A stretch of DNA of 64,000 nucleotides from positions 186,001 to 250,000 of the forward strand of contig JAPYMA010000240.1 of the NCBI GenBank assembly GCA_035041965.1, in the 5' to 3' direction. The translations under genes and the position numbers were made by a program. This document shows, piece by piece, positions 34,180 to 48,042 of the stretch (the stretch's first letter is position 1; each line of letters begins with the position of its first letter). The DNA is from Anisakis pegreffii (taxonomy: Eukaryota; Nematoda; Chromadorea; Rhabditida; Anisakidae). Below the pieces are notes generated by a model. The model did not search any database, was not told the origin of the DNA, and worked only from the letters and a program-made list of their open reading frames with translations.

Positions 34180-37100
34180 AATCTAACATGCGAAACTTTT
34201 GTTCACATAAAATCTGTAAAACCCAAAAGACAATTAGAATGCGATATCAGTGGGAAGCAGCGGAATAAGCAATGAGGAATGCTTAAGAAAACTCACATCC
34301 TTGTGAAGTGGCATAATCTGGATGTGGTGCAATATTCAGCCATCCGCTCAACACAATCCGAAAGCCAAAATGAGCACTGCTTGCCAGCCTTTGCTGTAGT
34401 CTACTGTCTACTGTGCTAAGTTTTAAACCCTAGAAGCCTCAGGGCATTCAGATGTCATGCTCGCTCAATGATTTGCGTTTGATGGATATTAAATAGTGGG
34501 CTTAAGTATCATGAGCACTAATATATCAGTGCTTCAGCCATCACATTGCCGATGCATCTCGAGAAGCGAACATCTAATCCACATGCACAAATAGACTCAA
34601 ACACAATCTAATAAATATCACAAATAGCACAATATATCATCCCATTAGATTGATATCTGCACACTCATTTCGCACGCATACTTGCTCCCTCTTCCGTCTG
34701 ATCATCAGCATTTTGAGGTGCAGCACCGACCGCTTAATCGTTTAGCATACTTAACTTCAATTCGTTCCGTCTCGTTTCACTTCATTTCACTTGACTTGAC
34801 TCGATTCCACTCGAAATGCCTTCGGAAGTGGATTAGAGGATTTTGCTCAAGCAAAATAACAACGATGCCTTTTTTCGATTGGAATGGGCATAATCATCCA
34901 TGACATTAAACTGCGGATCATTCCACATACACACAGTAAAACGCGACAACTCATCCTACAGAATATGCAGAGAGCACAAAAATTAGTGTATTTTCTGTGA
35001 TTGTTATGCTCATCTTTATGGCACATTCTTCAAGAGAGATATCACATTAATCTGAACTAGGAAATTACTATCGTAACAAGAATCTCATAAACTGCAAAGA
35101 CTTCTAAAAGCAGTCAAATGCTTGAGTATACCTTGGGCACCTGTTTCAGTGTTCCAAACAACGGTCAGTGATGCAGGCATTAATTCAGAACATTCAAAAG
35201 GATGAATACACGCCAACCCTAACAAATATTTTGGTTCTAATCATGAGACAGCCTCTGTCCCTAATATCAATTGTGTAAGTGGATCAGCCATGCTTCATAG
35301 AATATCGAATGAGTTAATAATTCGAGTGACACTGAGTAATAATGATAAATAGGGATGGATAGAGCAGGATTGGTTGGCTGAATCGTTAACTTAAAAAAGG
35401 AAACATTTTTGCTCATGAAACGAAATATCCGCGAATAATCATGACAAAAACGGTGAGTGTTCAAACAAAATGATTCAAGAATGAAGGCTTAGGCTTTGAT
35501 AAATTCGCATAACTTCAATTAATCTGCCTAAAGAATAGAGAAAGCCAAACAAGTGCCTCAATGAGTTATTGAGTATGCATTGAGATAAACGGCTGGGCTG
35601 GTTCCAGCCAGTCAACATGGTCGAACGCTTCATAAGTACGGCAGAAACGTTCTCATTCATTTAAAAATTTGACGCATTCATATGCCATTAATATAGAATT
35701 ACTGCTTATCTCATGAGAAGTAATTATCTATTCAATAAGTTGCTAACTGATGCATTCTTGTTGTGAACACAGTTTGTACGATTTTGAGGATCACGAAAGC
35801 ATTTTCAACTTCAGCTTCAGCTTGATTCACTTCTCAATGTGATAGATGCAAGCAACAATCGCTCAGTGGCCATTAGGATGTTCTAAAATCAAGATGATGT
35901 GCATTCATGAAATCACCTCCACTGTTCTTTAAGATATGGGATTACAAAACCCAGTATCCACGAAGTATCATTGGATATTATGTCAAGTTCACGGAAGCTT
36001 TTCGCCCTTTGAACTAAGTTTGAGTTACCCACTTAACTAAGCTATAACAACTTCAAGACGTTACAATGAAAAGAATAAGCTACAAAAAGGATACAACCGC
36101 TACGTCATGCAAACATGCAACTGATCCAGCAGTACTCCATTGTTCTTATCGTACATGATGAATGTGGCTGCACTGAACGAAGGTAGTTTCGACCAAGGCC
36201 TCATCCGAGTATGATACTAGAATCGAAAGCATCCAAGACGATGGATGGCTTGTTGAAATCGTTTGATTAAACATCTTTGTTTGCCTTCATCTTACTTGAC
36301 CATACCTATCATAACAGAACATTTGAACGCTATAAGAAGAATAGAAATTGAATGCTCAATTTCCGAGTGCAAATTCAAAATTGCGCAGTCACAAACAAAG
36401 CAATCCTGTTGCTGCAATTAAACTGCATCACTTCCTCTTTTATCTGTCTGTTATTTTATAACATTTCGTGGTCAATGTCATTCGAGATGAAGACATCAAT
36501 CTTTTACAAATTCCTACTAAGGAAACAAATGTTATGTGATAGTTTATGTAGAAATCCCATTAAAAATCAGTGTGATTTAATATCAAGTTCAGTCTTATGT
36601 GAGCACGAATGTAATCTGAAATCGACACGAGCTGAGACCATGAGATGTTGAGATCGCTGTGAATGCTGAGCATCAAACAGATTTAATGATCAAATTATCG
36701 CAGCCAATAGATCAAGGCACACCAATATTGTGTACTCTTCAACCACACTGAACTGATAACATAATCGTTCAATGAAACTTTAGCAAAGTATCTTTTGGCA
36801 AGTTTCAGAGCACCTGAGCTATAATTGTTTCGCACTTTCTTAGGCATTTAGCTGCCTCAAATGCGGTTGAATTCCAGTACATTCCAGTTTAGCTATCATT
36901 TGTTCACGTTTAGCATTGCAAAGCCCATCACGCAATTTGACGACTTATTTTTCGTCAACATTCCCAATTTTGCAATGATGTACACGGTTCGAATACTACA
37001 GTTGGGTCGGTTGCAATCGAAATTCGTAGGCTATCGATAGGGTGTTCGATTGAATGTCACTGAAAAGTGATTTGCGGTTCCCAACCCTAGCGAGGACTGG

Positions 37101-40100
37101 TCAGATACATGATTGAGTTCGTGCATGCCCTTGTTCAGTGTTTGATTATGTAACGAGACTGGTATGAAACTGGATCGGTTCTATTCTTACGATTGTCAAT
37201 TGGTTGTCTGAACAGTCGAAAATGAAGAAGTAATTCATAAGAATTCTCGTTTTCAAACTGTATGAATTCATCGACTCAGTGCAACTGTTGCAGTAACTAT
37301 CAGAAGAGCAATCGGATACCAACCGAACGATTCTGAAGTTCCATCAGAATTCCAAATGTTGGAATCTCAAAACATAAATTTGGTCGGATTCCGATCGAAC
37401 TGAAATTTCGTTTGGATGTTATCATAATTATCATGTAATCAGAGCTTTCGAGAAAGTGATGCATGCATCAATAGAAGCTCAAGCTAAGAAACAACTGACT
37501 CAAAATATCGCATTTTACTTACTCATTATTTCTTTAAAACAGCAAAGTGGTACTTCATCGGCAATTAGGTATTCCTACATTCTCAATCAAGCACGAAAAT
37601 AGGAATATGTTGATAAATGGATATAAATGAAGATCAATGGCTAAACCTTTCTGGGCTTTGTTCATTTCAACTGATGCTGAACAAAAGCATTCTGTTACAA
37701 TGAAGAATGCTTAATGGTGAATGCCCAGCAAATGCCCAGTTCGAACAAAAACATCTGTTGGCTGACATACAACACAACGTTCACTTCCTGTAATTAGCGA
37801 CTTTTTCCCACTAAACCTTACTTGATAATTGCTTAAATAGCAATTTTAGCGTGTAGCTAATAATTGCTACAAATAATGCACATAAAAGATTATGTTTCCT
37901 GCATGTAATTCTATTGAAGAGGAAGTTCAGTGAACTGAACATTCACAGAACATTCACAAATCCTCATCAGAGCTTCAGTTTTATACAGCCCTTGAATTTC
38001 GTAAAACTGCAAATACTTCAGACGAACTCAGCATGGAAAAAAGTTACACTGTTCCATAATGACGAACTCAAGCTTCGTCAAGTACTTTTTCAAAAAATAA
38101 TCCATATCCTTCACTATTATATTTCATCATGGAAAACTTTCAGATCGTTCATAAATGGTTATGTTATAGTGGTAATAGGAATATCTTCTGAACAAATTGC
38201 CTCATTCAGAAAAGAGAGCGGGAGACAGAAAAAAATCGGTGTATTTGTATTGGACATATAAATCAGTTTTTATTCCAGGTTCTCAGGTTCTGATACAATT
38301 TGTTCTCTGAGGCATGCCACTGCAACTGGCTTTTGTCTCTTATTTTGCCACTACATCACGAAAAAAGAATCACGTGTGCACAAACAGTTTAAATACCTTG
38401 AAGTTAGATTAAAATCTGAAATGTATTTGGATAATCCATGTTCCACGATAAGTCTGCAACATTAAAACTGAAACATTTTCCCATATTAACTGAGCCTCCT
38501 AGTCCATATCCGTATTTGTTTGAAAAGAGTTCAATTTAAACTCTCGGAAAGGTAAAAGTTGGTAAAGAGGCCAATAAAACAGTGAATGTTGATGATTGAA
38601 TGAGATTAATATGGAATTATCGCAATTGTTCAATTACACATTATTGGTTCGATGCAATCCATTTTCACGCATCCATGAGCATCGAACGATGCGATGCGAT
38701 GAGATGGTCGATGTCGAAACATTCATCTGAAGCGAAGTTTGACTACCGATAAAACAACGAGCATCAACCATGCACTAACTCTTAATCATCTTTCGCATAC
38801 TCGCCTCATTCATTCCTGTATTTTTACGGCGCTGGAGCATGATAAACAACCCGCATTTACACTGACTGGGAGAAGAAATTTGATTTTCAGCAATAATTTC
38901 TCGCGAATTGACACCAGAATGCTGTCTATCAGTTATAATTATCCCAGCTATAATATAACGACTAAGTGGAACGGACACTATCAGTTGATGACTTGGATGC
39001 ATATAATGTCTGCGGATAAATATTGTGCATAGCAATTCCTACTAGTGTAAAGCTGTTCTCAGACAACAGATTTACAGATCCTGAGAGTCCAAAATAGCGT
39101 ACAACTGAAAATGTACATCTCGTGAAGATGCTCGTAATTTGTTAAAGACAGTTGATTGCTGCAAGGTGAAACTGAAGGAAAGAATCTGGAAAAATGCATT
39201 CGAAAGTGATAGCGTTCGTTCGAATGATCCAGGGCTCAGCATTAAATTTAAAAGTTGGTAATAGGAACAGAGGTAAGAGGAAGTGAAGCTCATATTTTGA
39301 TAGTAGAATTCAATGGCGATACGCATACGCATTAGACATCAATAGGAAAGCTGCACATAGAACCGAAAAAGCATGTCATTCATTAGGCTTAATCCCCATC
39401 ATACATCAACCGCTTTTGAATTGACATATATTCAAAGCATTCAAAATTTATGAGTGATATTTATGGGTGAATGCTTAAACACAACAAAACTAAAAATACT
39501 CACTGAAAAATGGTCGATTAAGACTAAAACTTCTACTTACGAAAGCACATTAATGAACAATCAGTCTATTAGAAAATGGACGTCGTTCTCATGAAATTCT
39601 TGCACTGTTTCAGAAGCACCATAGAAAATTCCATTTACGGTCAATAAAGAAAGCCAATCAAGCCGGAAATTGCCAAATAATTCAAAACCTCAGCGTCTGA
39701 AGGAATAAGCGGTAATCTCACGTGACTTCAACCTTTCAAATGAGTAGTAGAGGCTGACTGGAAAAATGATGCATACAAGATGCAAGCTTTCAAGTGATGA
39801 TTGCATGAGCAACTAAGCACATGAATATGACAAACTCCACTGAAAACAATTGTAATGATAATGGCAAAAGCTTTAAGAAATAAATCAATTTTCATGCCAT
39901 GCGAATAATTATTGTAGCTATATGAATTGATTCATTCACTCGGTTAGCGCTGTGTTCAGCAACTCAAACAACCATTAAGAACTCTCCATCGAATATGAAA
40001 AGAACGAGCGAAATGACGGCTCTTATCTTCCAAAGAATGTCCTCAAGAAACATATTTGGTGAGGCAACCAAGCGAACCATATTCATATTAAAAACAAACA

Positions 40101-43100
40101 ATCCGTAATCGTTAGGCACATTCCCGCACATCAAGTGGCTGATATCACGAAGATATTTCCAATTTATCGTTGTCTCAGCAAGCGATTTCGCTCGTTAACA
40201 TCCAGATAAAAGTATTTTTATTCATTCATATTCTTATCTTACGATAGGCACTGAATATCTCTAACGTTCATTTCATCATTATCAAATCAATTCAAATATA
40301 CATACTGTATAAAAAATACATGACATGTTCAAAGGTCCATTACGATCAATTGAGTGGCGCTGAAAAAATTACATCAGTTCGTCCAAGAAGGACTCCGTTG
40401 AGTACAGTTTTATGCTGAAAGGGTGCCTCTGATACTGGATAAAATAGTAAGGGACTCTTGCAATTCTAGCTTACTGGGTTAATAACCATGCGGATGTTTC
40501 CAACAGTCTCTATCCAACGGTTGCGCAAACGATATGGATAAAAGAATATGAACTCACAAAAGGAGCAGTAAACAGCGCATTCATAGGTGGATCTGACTAA
40601 ACTTTAGGTCAAATTGGACGGCCGTTACGAATGCTTTTCACAGATTTACGATTTGAGGGCACATGAGAACTGAACGATGTCTCTAGGAAAAAAACGTAAA
40701 ATGAGTTGCAAATCCCATATTCCACTGGAAGACATCTAAATATCGCGCCATAATCATAGGCAATAATCACTCCCAAATGCCATCGTTAACTGACAAATAC
40801 CTACGTATACTGAGAACGCCGCCCATAGCAAGAATGGATCAGAACGCATTGGGCAAGAAAAAGCACAACTGAATTTGCTATTGGACAAAGTAATTTGATA
40901 TGAGATGAGCTTATGAGATCATAAAATACAGAATGATGTATGCAGCGAACAAGCGATTTTTCTGCTGAAATGTTCAGTGACCACAAAAGAGCTGCACAAA
41001 AAAGTTTTACGTGTCATAAGGTTGCCTTCATGTATTTTCAAGAAATATTTTGTGTCTTTGTACAAAGATGTATGATTGAGTAATTTTTGGAGATCATTCT
41101 TGTGACCATTTTTGAGACCATCACCGAATAAATGACCATAAAATTATCCATTGCTCATCTGGTACTTCAGGATTGTCTGCTATGAGAAACAAATTCATGA
41201 AAAATGGTGACCACTGAAGACCGTAGACAGCAAACAATGGACGGTAGAATGCCAAAAACTACCCACCTATGAAACTGTTATTTTGACCAAATTAGGAACC
41301 AACAAAGTGTTTGATGAGCCTTGTCAGGTGAAAGGAATACGAATGATGTCAAAGTAAAACCATTGCAAATCACTGCTTGTGAGACCGTTATTAAATTCGA
41401 GAGAATACTGTTGGCGTTTCATAAGGTATCTGAACACATAAACATAAGAGACAGAAGGAACAGCAACAATAAACCTAGCTCTAACTTGAAATTACTATCA
41501 AAGCTGCTCACATATAAACAAATCTGTAGTGGTTGAACGGTATTTAATCGCTTCAATAACGTAAACCAATTGCACTAATGTGTACTGGGCATATAAGAGA
41601 GCATATAAGATCAGTACTGATGAATCTATACTTCCAAGGAGGGTTAATGGCCAAACGGACACAATTATCGCGTTGAACTCATATTATCAACATGTCTTTA
41701 GATTGTTGTCACGTTCAATTATTAGCACAAGTGAATGAATGGCGTTAACCATAAGCAGTTATTATAAATATAATCTTTTCACACTAGCACACAATGCGAC
41801 AATTATCGCTGTTTACCTTGCGTCGCTGGCATTGCACCCAACAACCAAAATGTCAATCCAAGACGTTCGTCAATCATATGCAACACTCTGCCGAGACCTC
41901 TACCATATAATCATGCATATGGGTAATCAGGTCTGAATGCATTCGAAACGGGATTTGTTAAAAAAAATGCTTCAAATCTCAAAAGATCAAAGCTGAAAAG
42001 CAAAACGAAATGCAGCAACTCATTCGCGCGAAAAATTCGATATTTTCCGTACTTAATATCTCGATGTGAATATCACGATGTCAATATGGAATAAAAATCA
42101 GAGTGAATTTAAGACTTTCGATGGCTAACCGTTATTATAAGTCAAGTCATTATCATATCACGTCTACTGTCAGCAAAGTTTATCACACACTTCTATCATA
42201 TCAGTTCTACGATTTTTACCCCCTATATGATTAAATATTAGAATCGCATATCAAATTTCCCATATGGATGACACATAAAAGTTATATCATAGCAGTTCGA
42301 TAGTTTCATGTTTTGAGCTTAGTGCAATTTGATCAACCAAAAGTGCAATTTGAGCGAAACTACTGCTGACTACACCGAAATCTACGATTTCAACGACGGT
42401 TCTTTTTTATGAGATATAATTTCGAATTTCAGCTACTAGTTCGATTGCTAATTAAAGCAGAAGCGATATTAAAAGGTACGAACTAACGAATATGACAGAA
42501 CTGGGATGTGAAGACTTCCTCAATAATAACAATACCTATTGCTGCTTATGCTGATGGATGATTCGTATTGGAAAACACTCAACTCAACGAGGCAAACATT
42601 AACGCAAATATAAGAGGATTACGCAGCTGAAATGGAATGAATCGAGGTGAATTTCGCTTAATAAGCAATGAAGCTCTCAAATGAAACATCTCTGACGAGT
42701 GAAAATGACATCGCATGCCTTTAATCCGTAACGGATGTGATTCAAACTCCTTTTGCAATATCCCCTGAACCACAACATCCTCATACCTCATACCACTATA
42801 TTGTTGAAGTTTCACATACCCATACCAAGAAGGTTTTCACTCACCTAACCAAAATGCAACCCTATTTTAGCATCTTAATTGAAACTGGGATGCTCATCAG
42901 AATGCCGAATTGCTCCACCAGAACACTGAAGTCGGTTACTTTTCAACGGAGTATCACATGAATGCCTCAAACAACAAGCAAATTCAGAACTTTGGAATTA
43001 AAGATTCCATGGCACAGCCACTTTGAAATGGAGACTATATTACTGATTGGTAAAAGGGGGAAGAATTGTAATCTATGATTTCAAAGCAATGAATATTTTG

Positions 43101-44256
43101 CAGAGCTGAAATATTGTTTTGAAGAGTGACCGAATGAACGAGAGATACATACAAACTCAATTGGAGGATCATGAGAAGTCATGATATCTAAACGAATATG
43201 CCAAATATGCAACATTTTTTATCAGGTGGATGTGAAAGTTTATAGCTAAAACACCACGACGCGAGCAGCTCAACGGTGTATATACACTAGACAATATCAA
43301 ACCGATGATAATCCAATCACAGGAGTGATCATTATCATGAACAAAATTGAAATTTGAATTGTGTGATGCCCCAAGAGAATTTCTTTTCAATTTTGTATTC
43401 AGCAATTGTGACGAACTAATGGAATCTCCGTATCAGTTCCACTCCAAATTCAGCGGATGACTAGTGAAATGCATTTCATTGTCAGCAATTTTCAATCCTA
43501 TTTAATGAGAATGTCTGTTTAAGCAACACCATCAAATCACAAACGCGGTAAGTCTCTCATATTGTTCTGAACGTTTTCTTATCATAATAAAGTTTCAAAA
43601 CCGAATGTTTGCAAGTACGAAAGCGTTAAAAATTTACAAACGAATTAAGAACTCTGCGCACCAATTGTCCAGACATTCAAGCAACATTTGTCAAGATGAT
43701 GCACACTCCAATTCAGATGGCCTCGCTAAATCTCAGAAATCTCAGTTCATTTATACCGTCACTAATAGAGAGATGTGAATGTGAAAGACGATCAAAAATT
43801 TCTCGTAAATCAGAATTCGCTAAGTCTTCACTCGTGCCTACTCCATAATATGCCTTCATTGATGTGCCCTAAGTAATGCGATTGTTTAGATGCTTGGTCT
43901 GCAGGAAGCATTTGTTTCTATCAACGACCACACCAAATAGAATGTGATTGGTCATACAACGTTTGCAGTCACAAAATGATCGAATTCTCAGGCATTTACC
44001 ATAAAAAGTCGGAAATTAAGAGAAAGAATCACTGGATGAATGAAATAAGCTCGCTTCCAAAAAGAGTGAAAATTCGTGTCCAAAATCACGTTATTCAATT
44101 GTTCTCGAGAAATGCTCTCTGGCTTTATTTAAATGCATAATGTTAATGGTTAATTGCAACAAAGTTTATTCTCCATCATTAATGGATAGGTTCAATGAAA
44201 ATGTTTATTACGACTTCTTCAAGAAACGATGGTGCGCTCTATGATAATAAATCAAA
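34180..44256. other. Long stretch without a recognisable gene
   Basis: About 10 kb of AT-rich DNA. The longest frames (37914-38261, 38739-39032 plus; 39072-39332 minus) are AT-driven, without domains or flanking splice signals. I cannot exclude small exons of unfamiliar genes, but can support none. Confidence 0.5.
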
Positions 44257-44775
44257 TACTACCTTTATAAAACTGCTAAAGATTACTTCTGTAATGCTAC
44301 CCGGAATATTACAATCAACTGAAACTATCGCTTGGCGAATCTCAGAACGCCTAAGCATTATTGAAAGAATACAATAATTCCAATTTAGCAACTGAATCCT
44401 CAGGAGTGGAAAAGCGCACGTACTTGATCCGAAACTAAACGTGTTTGAGGGATTCGGTAATTTGACGAGCAATTTTATCTGAGCTCTCAAGACCCATAAA
44501 TAGAAGAACGTGATTGCATGGAATGAATCACTGTTGAAAAGGGCAAAAAGGAAATCCTGTGAGGCAATCATATTTTGGTGTTTCATAAATTCTCACATAA
44601 GTTTGGTCGTTTGCGATGAACATTGGGATTTACACAGCGTATTACACAGTGCAAATTGCTACTTTGAACTTTAGGCTGTCATTGGGTATAGACAATATTA
44701 CACAATAACTACCTTTATGAAACTGCTAAAGAATACTTCTGTAATGATGCCTGGAATATTACAATCAAATGAAAT
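44257..44775. repeat. Local direct duplication
   Basis: About 44257-44330 and 44704-44775 share CTACCTTTATRAAACTGCTA, AGA(T/A)TACTTCTGTAATG and GGAATATTACAATCAA with few differences. About 450 bp separates the starts. GGGTATAGACAA also occurs on both sides of the second copy. Non-coding and just downstream of the TIL gene. Confidence 0.7.
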
Positions 44776-44872
44776 TGGGTATAGACAACAACCAGTATTC
44801 ACACTGTGAGCTGCACGCCATGAACTTAGCAATCATCTGAAGGACGTTCCAATAGGTTGACTTAATGAGTCG

Positions 44873-44878
44873 TTTATT
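44873..44878 (-). terminator. Poly(A) signal of the TIL inhibitor gene
   Basis: AATAAA on the minus strand, about 22 nt past the TGA at 44900-44902. Confidence 0.6.
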
Positions 44879-44899
44879 TTTAAAATGCTTCAGCGCAAT

Positions 44900-46143
44900 T
44901 CATGCATGTTCACCCCATGGCACAGCTGGGCAATGGAAACGTATAATGCATTTTCCTTGATCACGAACGAATCCTTTGTCACATTGACATTTCGGTGGTC
45001 CACACGTCATTGGGCAAGGTTGATTGGGTGGTGATCTACAGGTTGGTTCACACTGTGAACTGCATTTCACGAACTTCTCATTTTCACCACATTTTCCAGC
45101 GGGACCAGGTGGGCCCGGTAGATCTGAAACAAAACACTGTTGTTGTTATAGATTATGGAGTGGATAAATTCTCAATTTTGTTTCCAGTATTGGCGAAAAT
45201 CACAACGCTTGTAAGCGGTGTAATGTTGCTATCGAAACGGTTCAGATAGCTGGATGAGATAAAAATTGTGTATTATGATGATTTCCTGAGCTGTCAGGAG
45301 ACATACCCATGGATGGACATTGTGAGCGATCGATGCAGTTGCCGTTGTCACGAACGAATCCTTGTAGACATTCACATTTCGGTGGTCCACACACACCTGC
45401 GCACGGTTGGTTGGGTGGCGATTTACAGGTTGGTTCACACGTCGAGCTGCACTTCGCAAACTGCTCATTAACACCGCAATCACCTGGAGGACCTGAAATG
45501 TCAACTGGTGAAGAAGTGACCGTTTACTTCATTTCATCGGTTGTTGGAATATTGTTTTGAATCTGCACTTACCAGCTGGACATTTCTTGGGTTTCGTGCA
45601 TTTCTCCCCGTTTCGAACGAATCCCGGACGACACTGACATTTTGGCGCTCCGCAACCCCTCGGACAAGGTTTGTTCTCCGGCTCACAGTTCGGTTCACAT
45701 AGTGAACTGCACACCTTGAAGTCCTCGTTCTTTTTGCATCCCACTTGTCGGACAATTCTTCCCAGCGGAGATGCATCTTCCATTTCCTGCATACCGTTGA
45801 CTGCAGAATCGACCATCTGAAATTTTACGCTCACTCAAGGGTTATGAATTCTCTACTTTGTCCTAATTAATGAATAGCGAACTAAGTGAAAAACCACAGC
45901 TATTGTTAGCAAAGTAGTGGTAGTATCAAACCGTTCCGAATCTGTTTGAATTTCATGAAACCTTCCTATGTTGACTGAACATGAACTGTCTGATATCCTA
46001 ATTTATCAGTCAATAAGACCAACATAATCTATAACAAAGTACAGAAGAATATTTCATGTACAACAAAGAATATTTCATGTTTTAATGATTACCAGGACTG
46101 CGAGAATCATTCCAACTCCATGGATGAGATTCCGGTGATGCAT
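44900..46143 (-). CDS. Secreted three-domain TIL serine protease inhibitor
   Basis: Exons: 46143-46093, 45816-45573, 45492-45307, 45123-44900; phases fit and give 234 aa. Exon 1 encodes a signal peptide (HGVGMILAVL core). Exons 2-4 each carry one trypsin-inhibitor-like domain with the full ten-cysteine pattern: residues 44-96, 104-157 and 172-225. In Ascaris-type inhibitors the reactive bond lies in the CxxxC loop between cysteines 5 and 6. Here these loops are CPRGC (Arg70), CAGVC (Gly131) and CPMTC (Met199), which would suggest a trypsin-like target for domain 1 and elastase- or chymotrypsin-like targets for the others. Domains 2 and 3 are preceded by Gly/Pro-rich linkers (GPPGD, LPGPPGPAG). 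Internal exon boundaries are phase 1, which suits domain duplication; domains 2 and 3 are the most alike. Product presumably extracellular. Inhibition is inferred from the family only. Confidence 0.88.
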
Positions 46144-46169
46144 CCTTGTTTGTGAGATTTCCGAGGTCT

Positions 46170-48042
46170 GACGTTGAATAGGAAAAGACACGAGAAGGCG
46201 ACAGTACAAGTGGAATTGAAGATACAATATGAAACTGTCATGAAATTCTGGTCGCTTTTAAAACCTGCAGTGAAATGTTCAGAAGGTCAATGAACGATGA
46301 GATATTGCATGGATGAAATGATTATGAAAGGTTTTGGTTTTTTCGTTGACATAGTCGAACCGTATTACAACTCTGAAGTTATTCCTTTTACAGGTAAATT
46401 TTGAAACTTGTTTTGCATTTCGCAAACATTTACACTAACAATAAGTTCTTCTCGTTAAAAATTTCCGACATGCTTATGTAACCATCGTAATCATTAAAAA
46501 TAATCACGATTTTTTTTAATGTCAAAATAACCTTTTCGTTCGCTGCTTCATGTACTACTACAGGTTTTTTACGTGAATTGTGTGAATTTTTGATAGTACC
46601 TTTTCAGAATTTTGATTTGTTTTGTTCATTGGAGATTTAGCCTATGGATACTTGGCCTATTGGACATGGAGGGTTGTCAGTTGGAGGCCTCCAAGAGCAC
46701 TCAAGAGTATCAACTGGAAGAGCCGCTGGTTGTTCGAATACCTTGACCGTACTTGCAGGGACTCTTGAGCCAATTGTTTTTAATCTATTGACATAATATA
46801 GACACACTATGCGTTGATAGTCTTGGCTCCGATCAATTTTATGTTTTGACCAATGAACTTACGATTAGCAGAAACAAACGACGCACTCAATTTATCTTCA
46901 CCATCGAGTGAACGACAGCTTCCTCCGAAAGTCTTCTTCAATTTCTGCTTCTCTTCGTTCCATCGTAAATGAAAGAGCAATGGAGAGAAGAAGTGAAATT
47001 TCTCAAAAAACCAGAAATTTGCTCTATTGATAAAAAAAGACGATTTGCAAAATGGAAATTTTTACGAAATTGTCAAACCGAATACACTTACTCATATGCG
47101 GTATTGCCTAATTACTGCTGCAAAAAACGGTTGTTGGCATCAGCTGTAACTTCGAAAATCAGTGATTTACGAATCCTTAATCGAACGATGGATATCTGTG
47201 GACCAGAACTGGTCGTCCAATAATCCTTCAGAAGCCATGGATGCTTCAAAGCCTCGGGTTGCCATAGCAGTCCGATATTTCATTGAAATCTGGTAATAAG
47301 ACTACCGAATCATTGCTAAAATGCTCGAATATGATTGTATTGTAAATTTTGCACTCTTAAGCGCATGTGCTGCACTTTTAGCAACAAATATGGTATTATG
47401 CTCGATAATATGAACTCAGCAATAATAAGCACTCAAAGGCTGATAATCGCAACTAATTAGCACGAGAGTTTATGAAGCAGCAAAGTATTCACTATTCTGT
47501 CACAAGGCGTTTTTAAGCGATAATTGAGTATTAATGAAGGGAACTGAACTGAAATTTGAAAAAGCTACAATTAAACGGAATGATCAAAATTTTTGAAGGT
47601 TTATCAACTCATTAAAACATCTGCTGAGTATATATCAACAAATCACGAATGCTCAAAAATCAGCACATCGAATGAATGTTTTTTCTGCATTGATTAAAAT
47701 ACAAATCTGTATCACTCACGAGAGTATTACAAAACTTTTATTCAAGTCGTGCTCATCCAAATTTCCATTCAAGCGATTTGAAGATTATAATAAACACCAC
47801 TTTGGTCGGATATCATCACGTTTAATCCCATATGTGGATTAAGGCTCATTACGCACGATTCTTTGAATCTGTTTTCATCGCTGCAATCTTTTAAAATTTT
47901 AAATCTGTCTGTTTAGTGCAAAAGTGGCCTGGTCAGTGTTAGAACAATTGCGAGCATGGTAATTTCAATGCTATCTGTCATATATCAAGTGTACACTGTT
48001 CTCATTCTCGTACCTGCAGATCAGTGTTCTCAGTGAAATCCT
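46170..48042. other. Unassigned; open frames on both strands at 46.6-47.2 kb
   Basis: 46640-46800 is open in several frames on both strands. On the minus strand a peptide with CSWRPPTDNPPCPIG ends in TAA near 46640. A minus-strand ATG near 46964 opens a charged peptide (MERREAEIEEDFRRKLSF) and an 84-codon plus-strand frame lies at 46969-47223. I could not join these into a gene or identify them. Confidence 0.3.

Noticed and set aside
36986..37010. GGTTCGAATAC resembling a tRNA T-arm
   Set aside because: No acceptor stem, D-arm or anticodon arm at the right distances. No tRNA or rRNA found anywhere in the window.
45229..45776. Other frames over the TIL exons, including a plus-strand 83-codon frame
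   Set aside because: The minus-strand frame with ten regularly spaced cysteines per exon is clearly the coding one.
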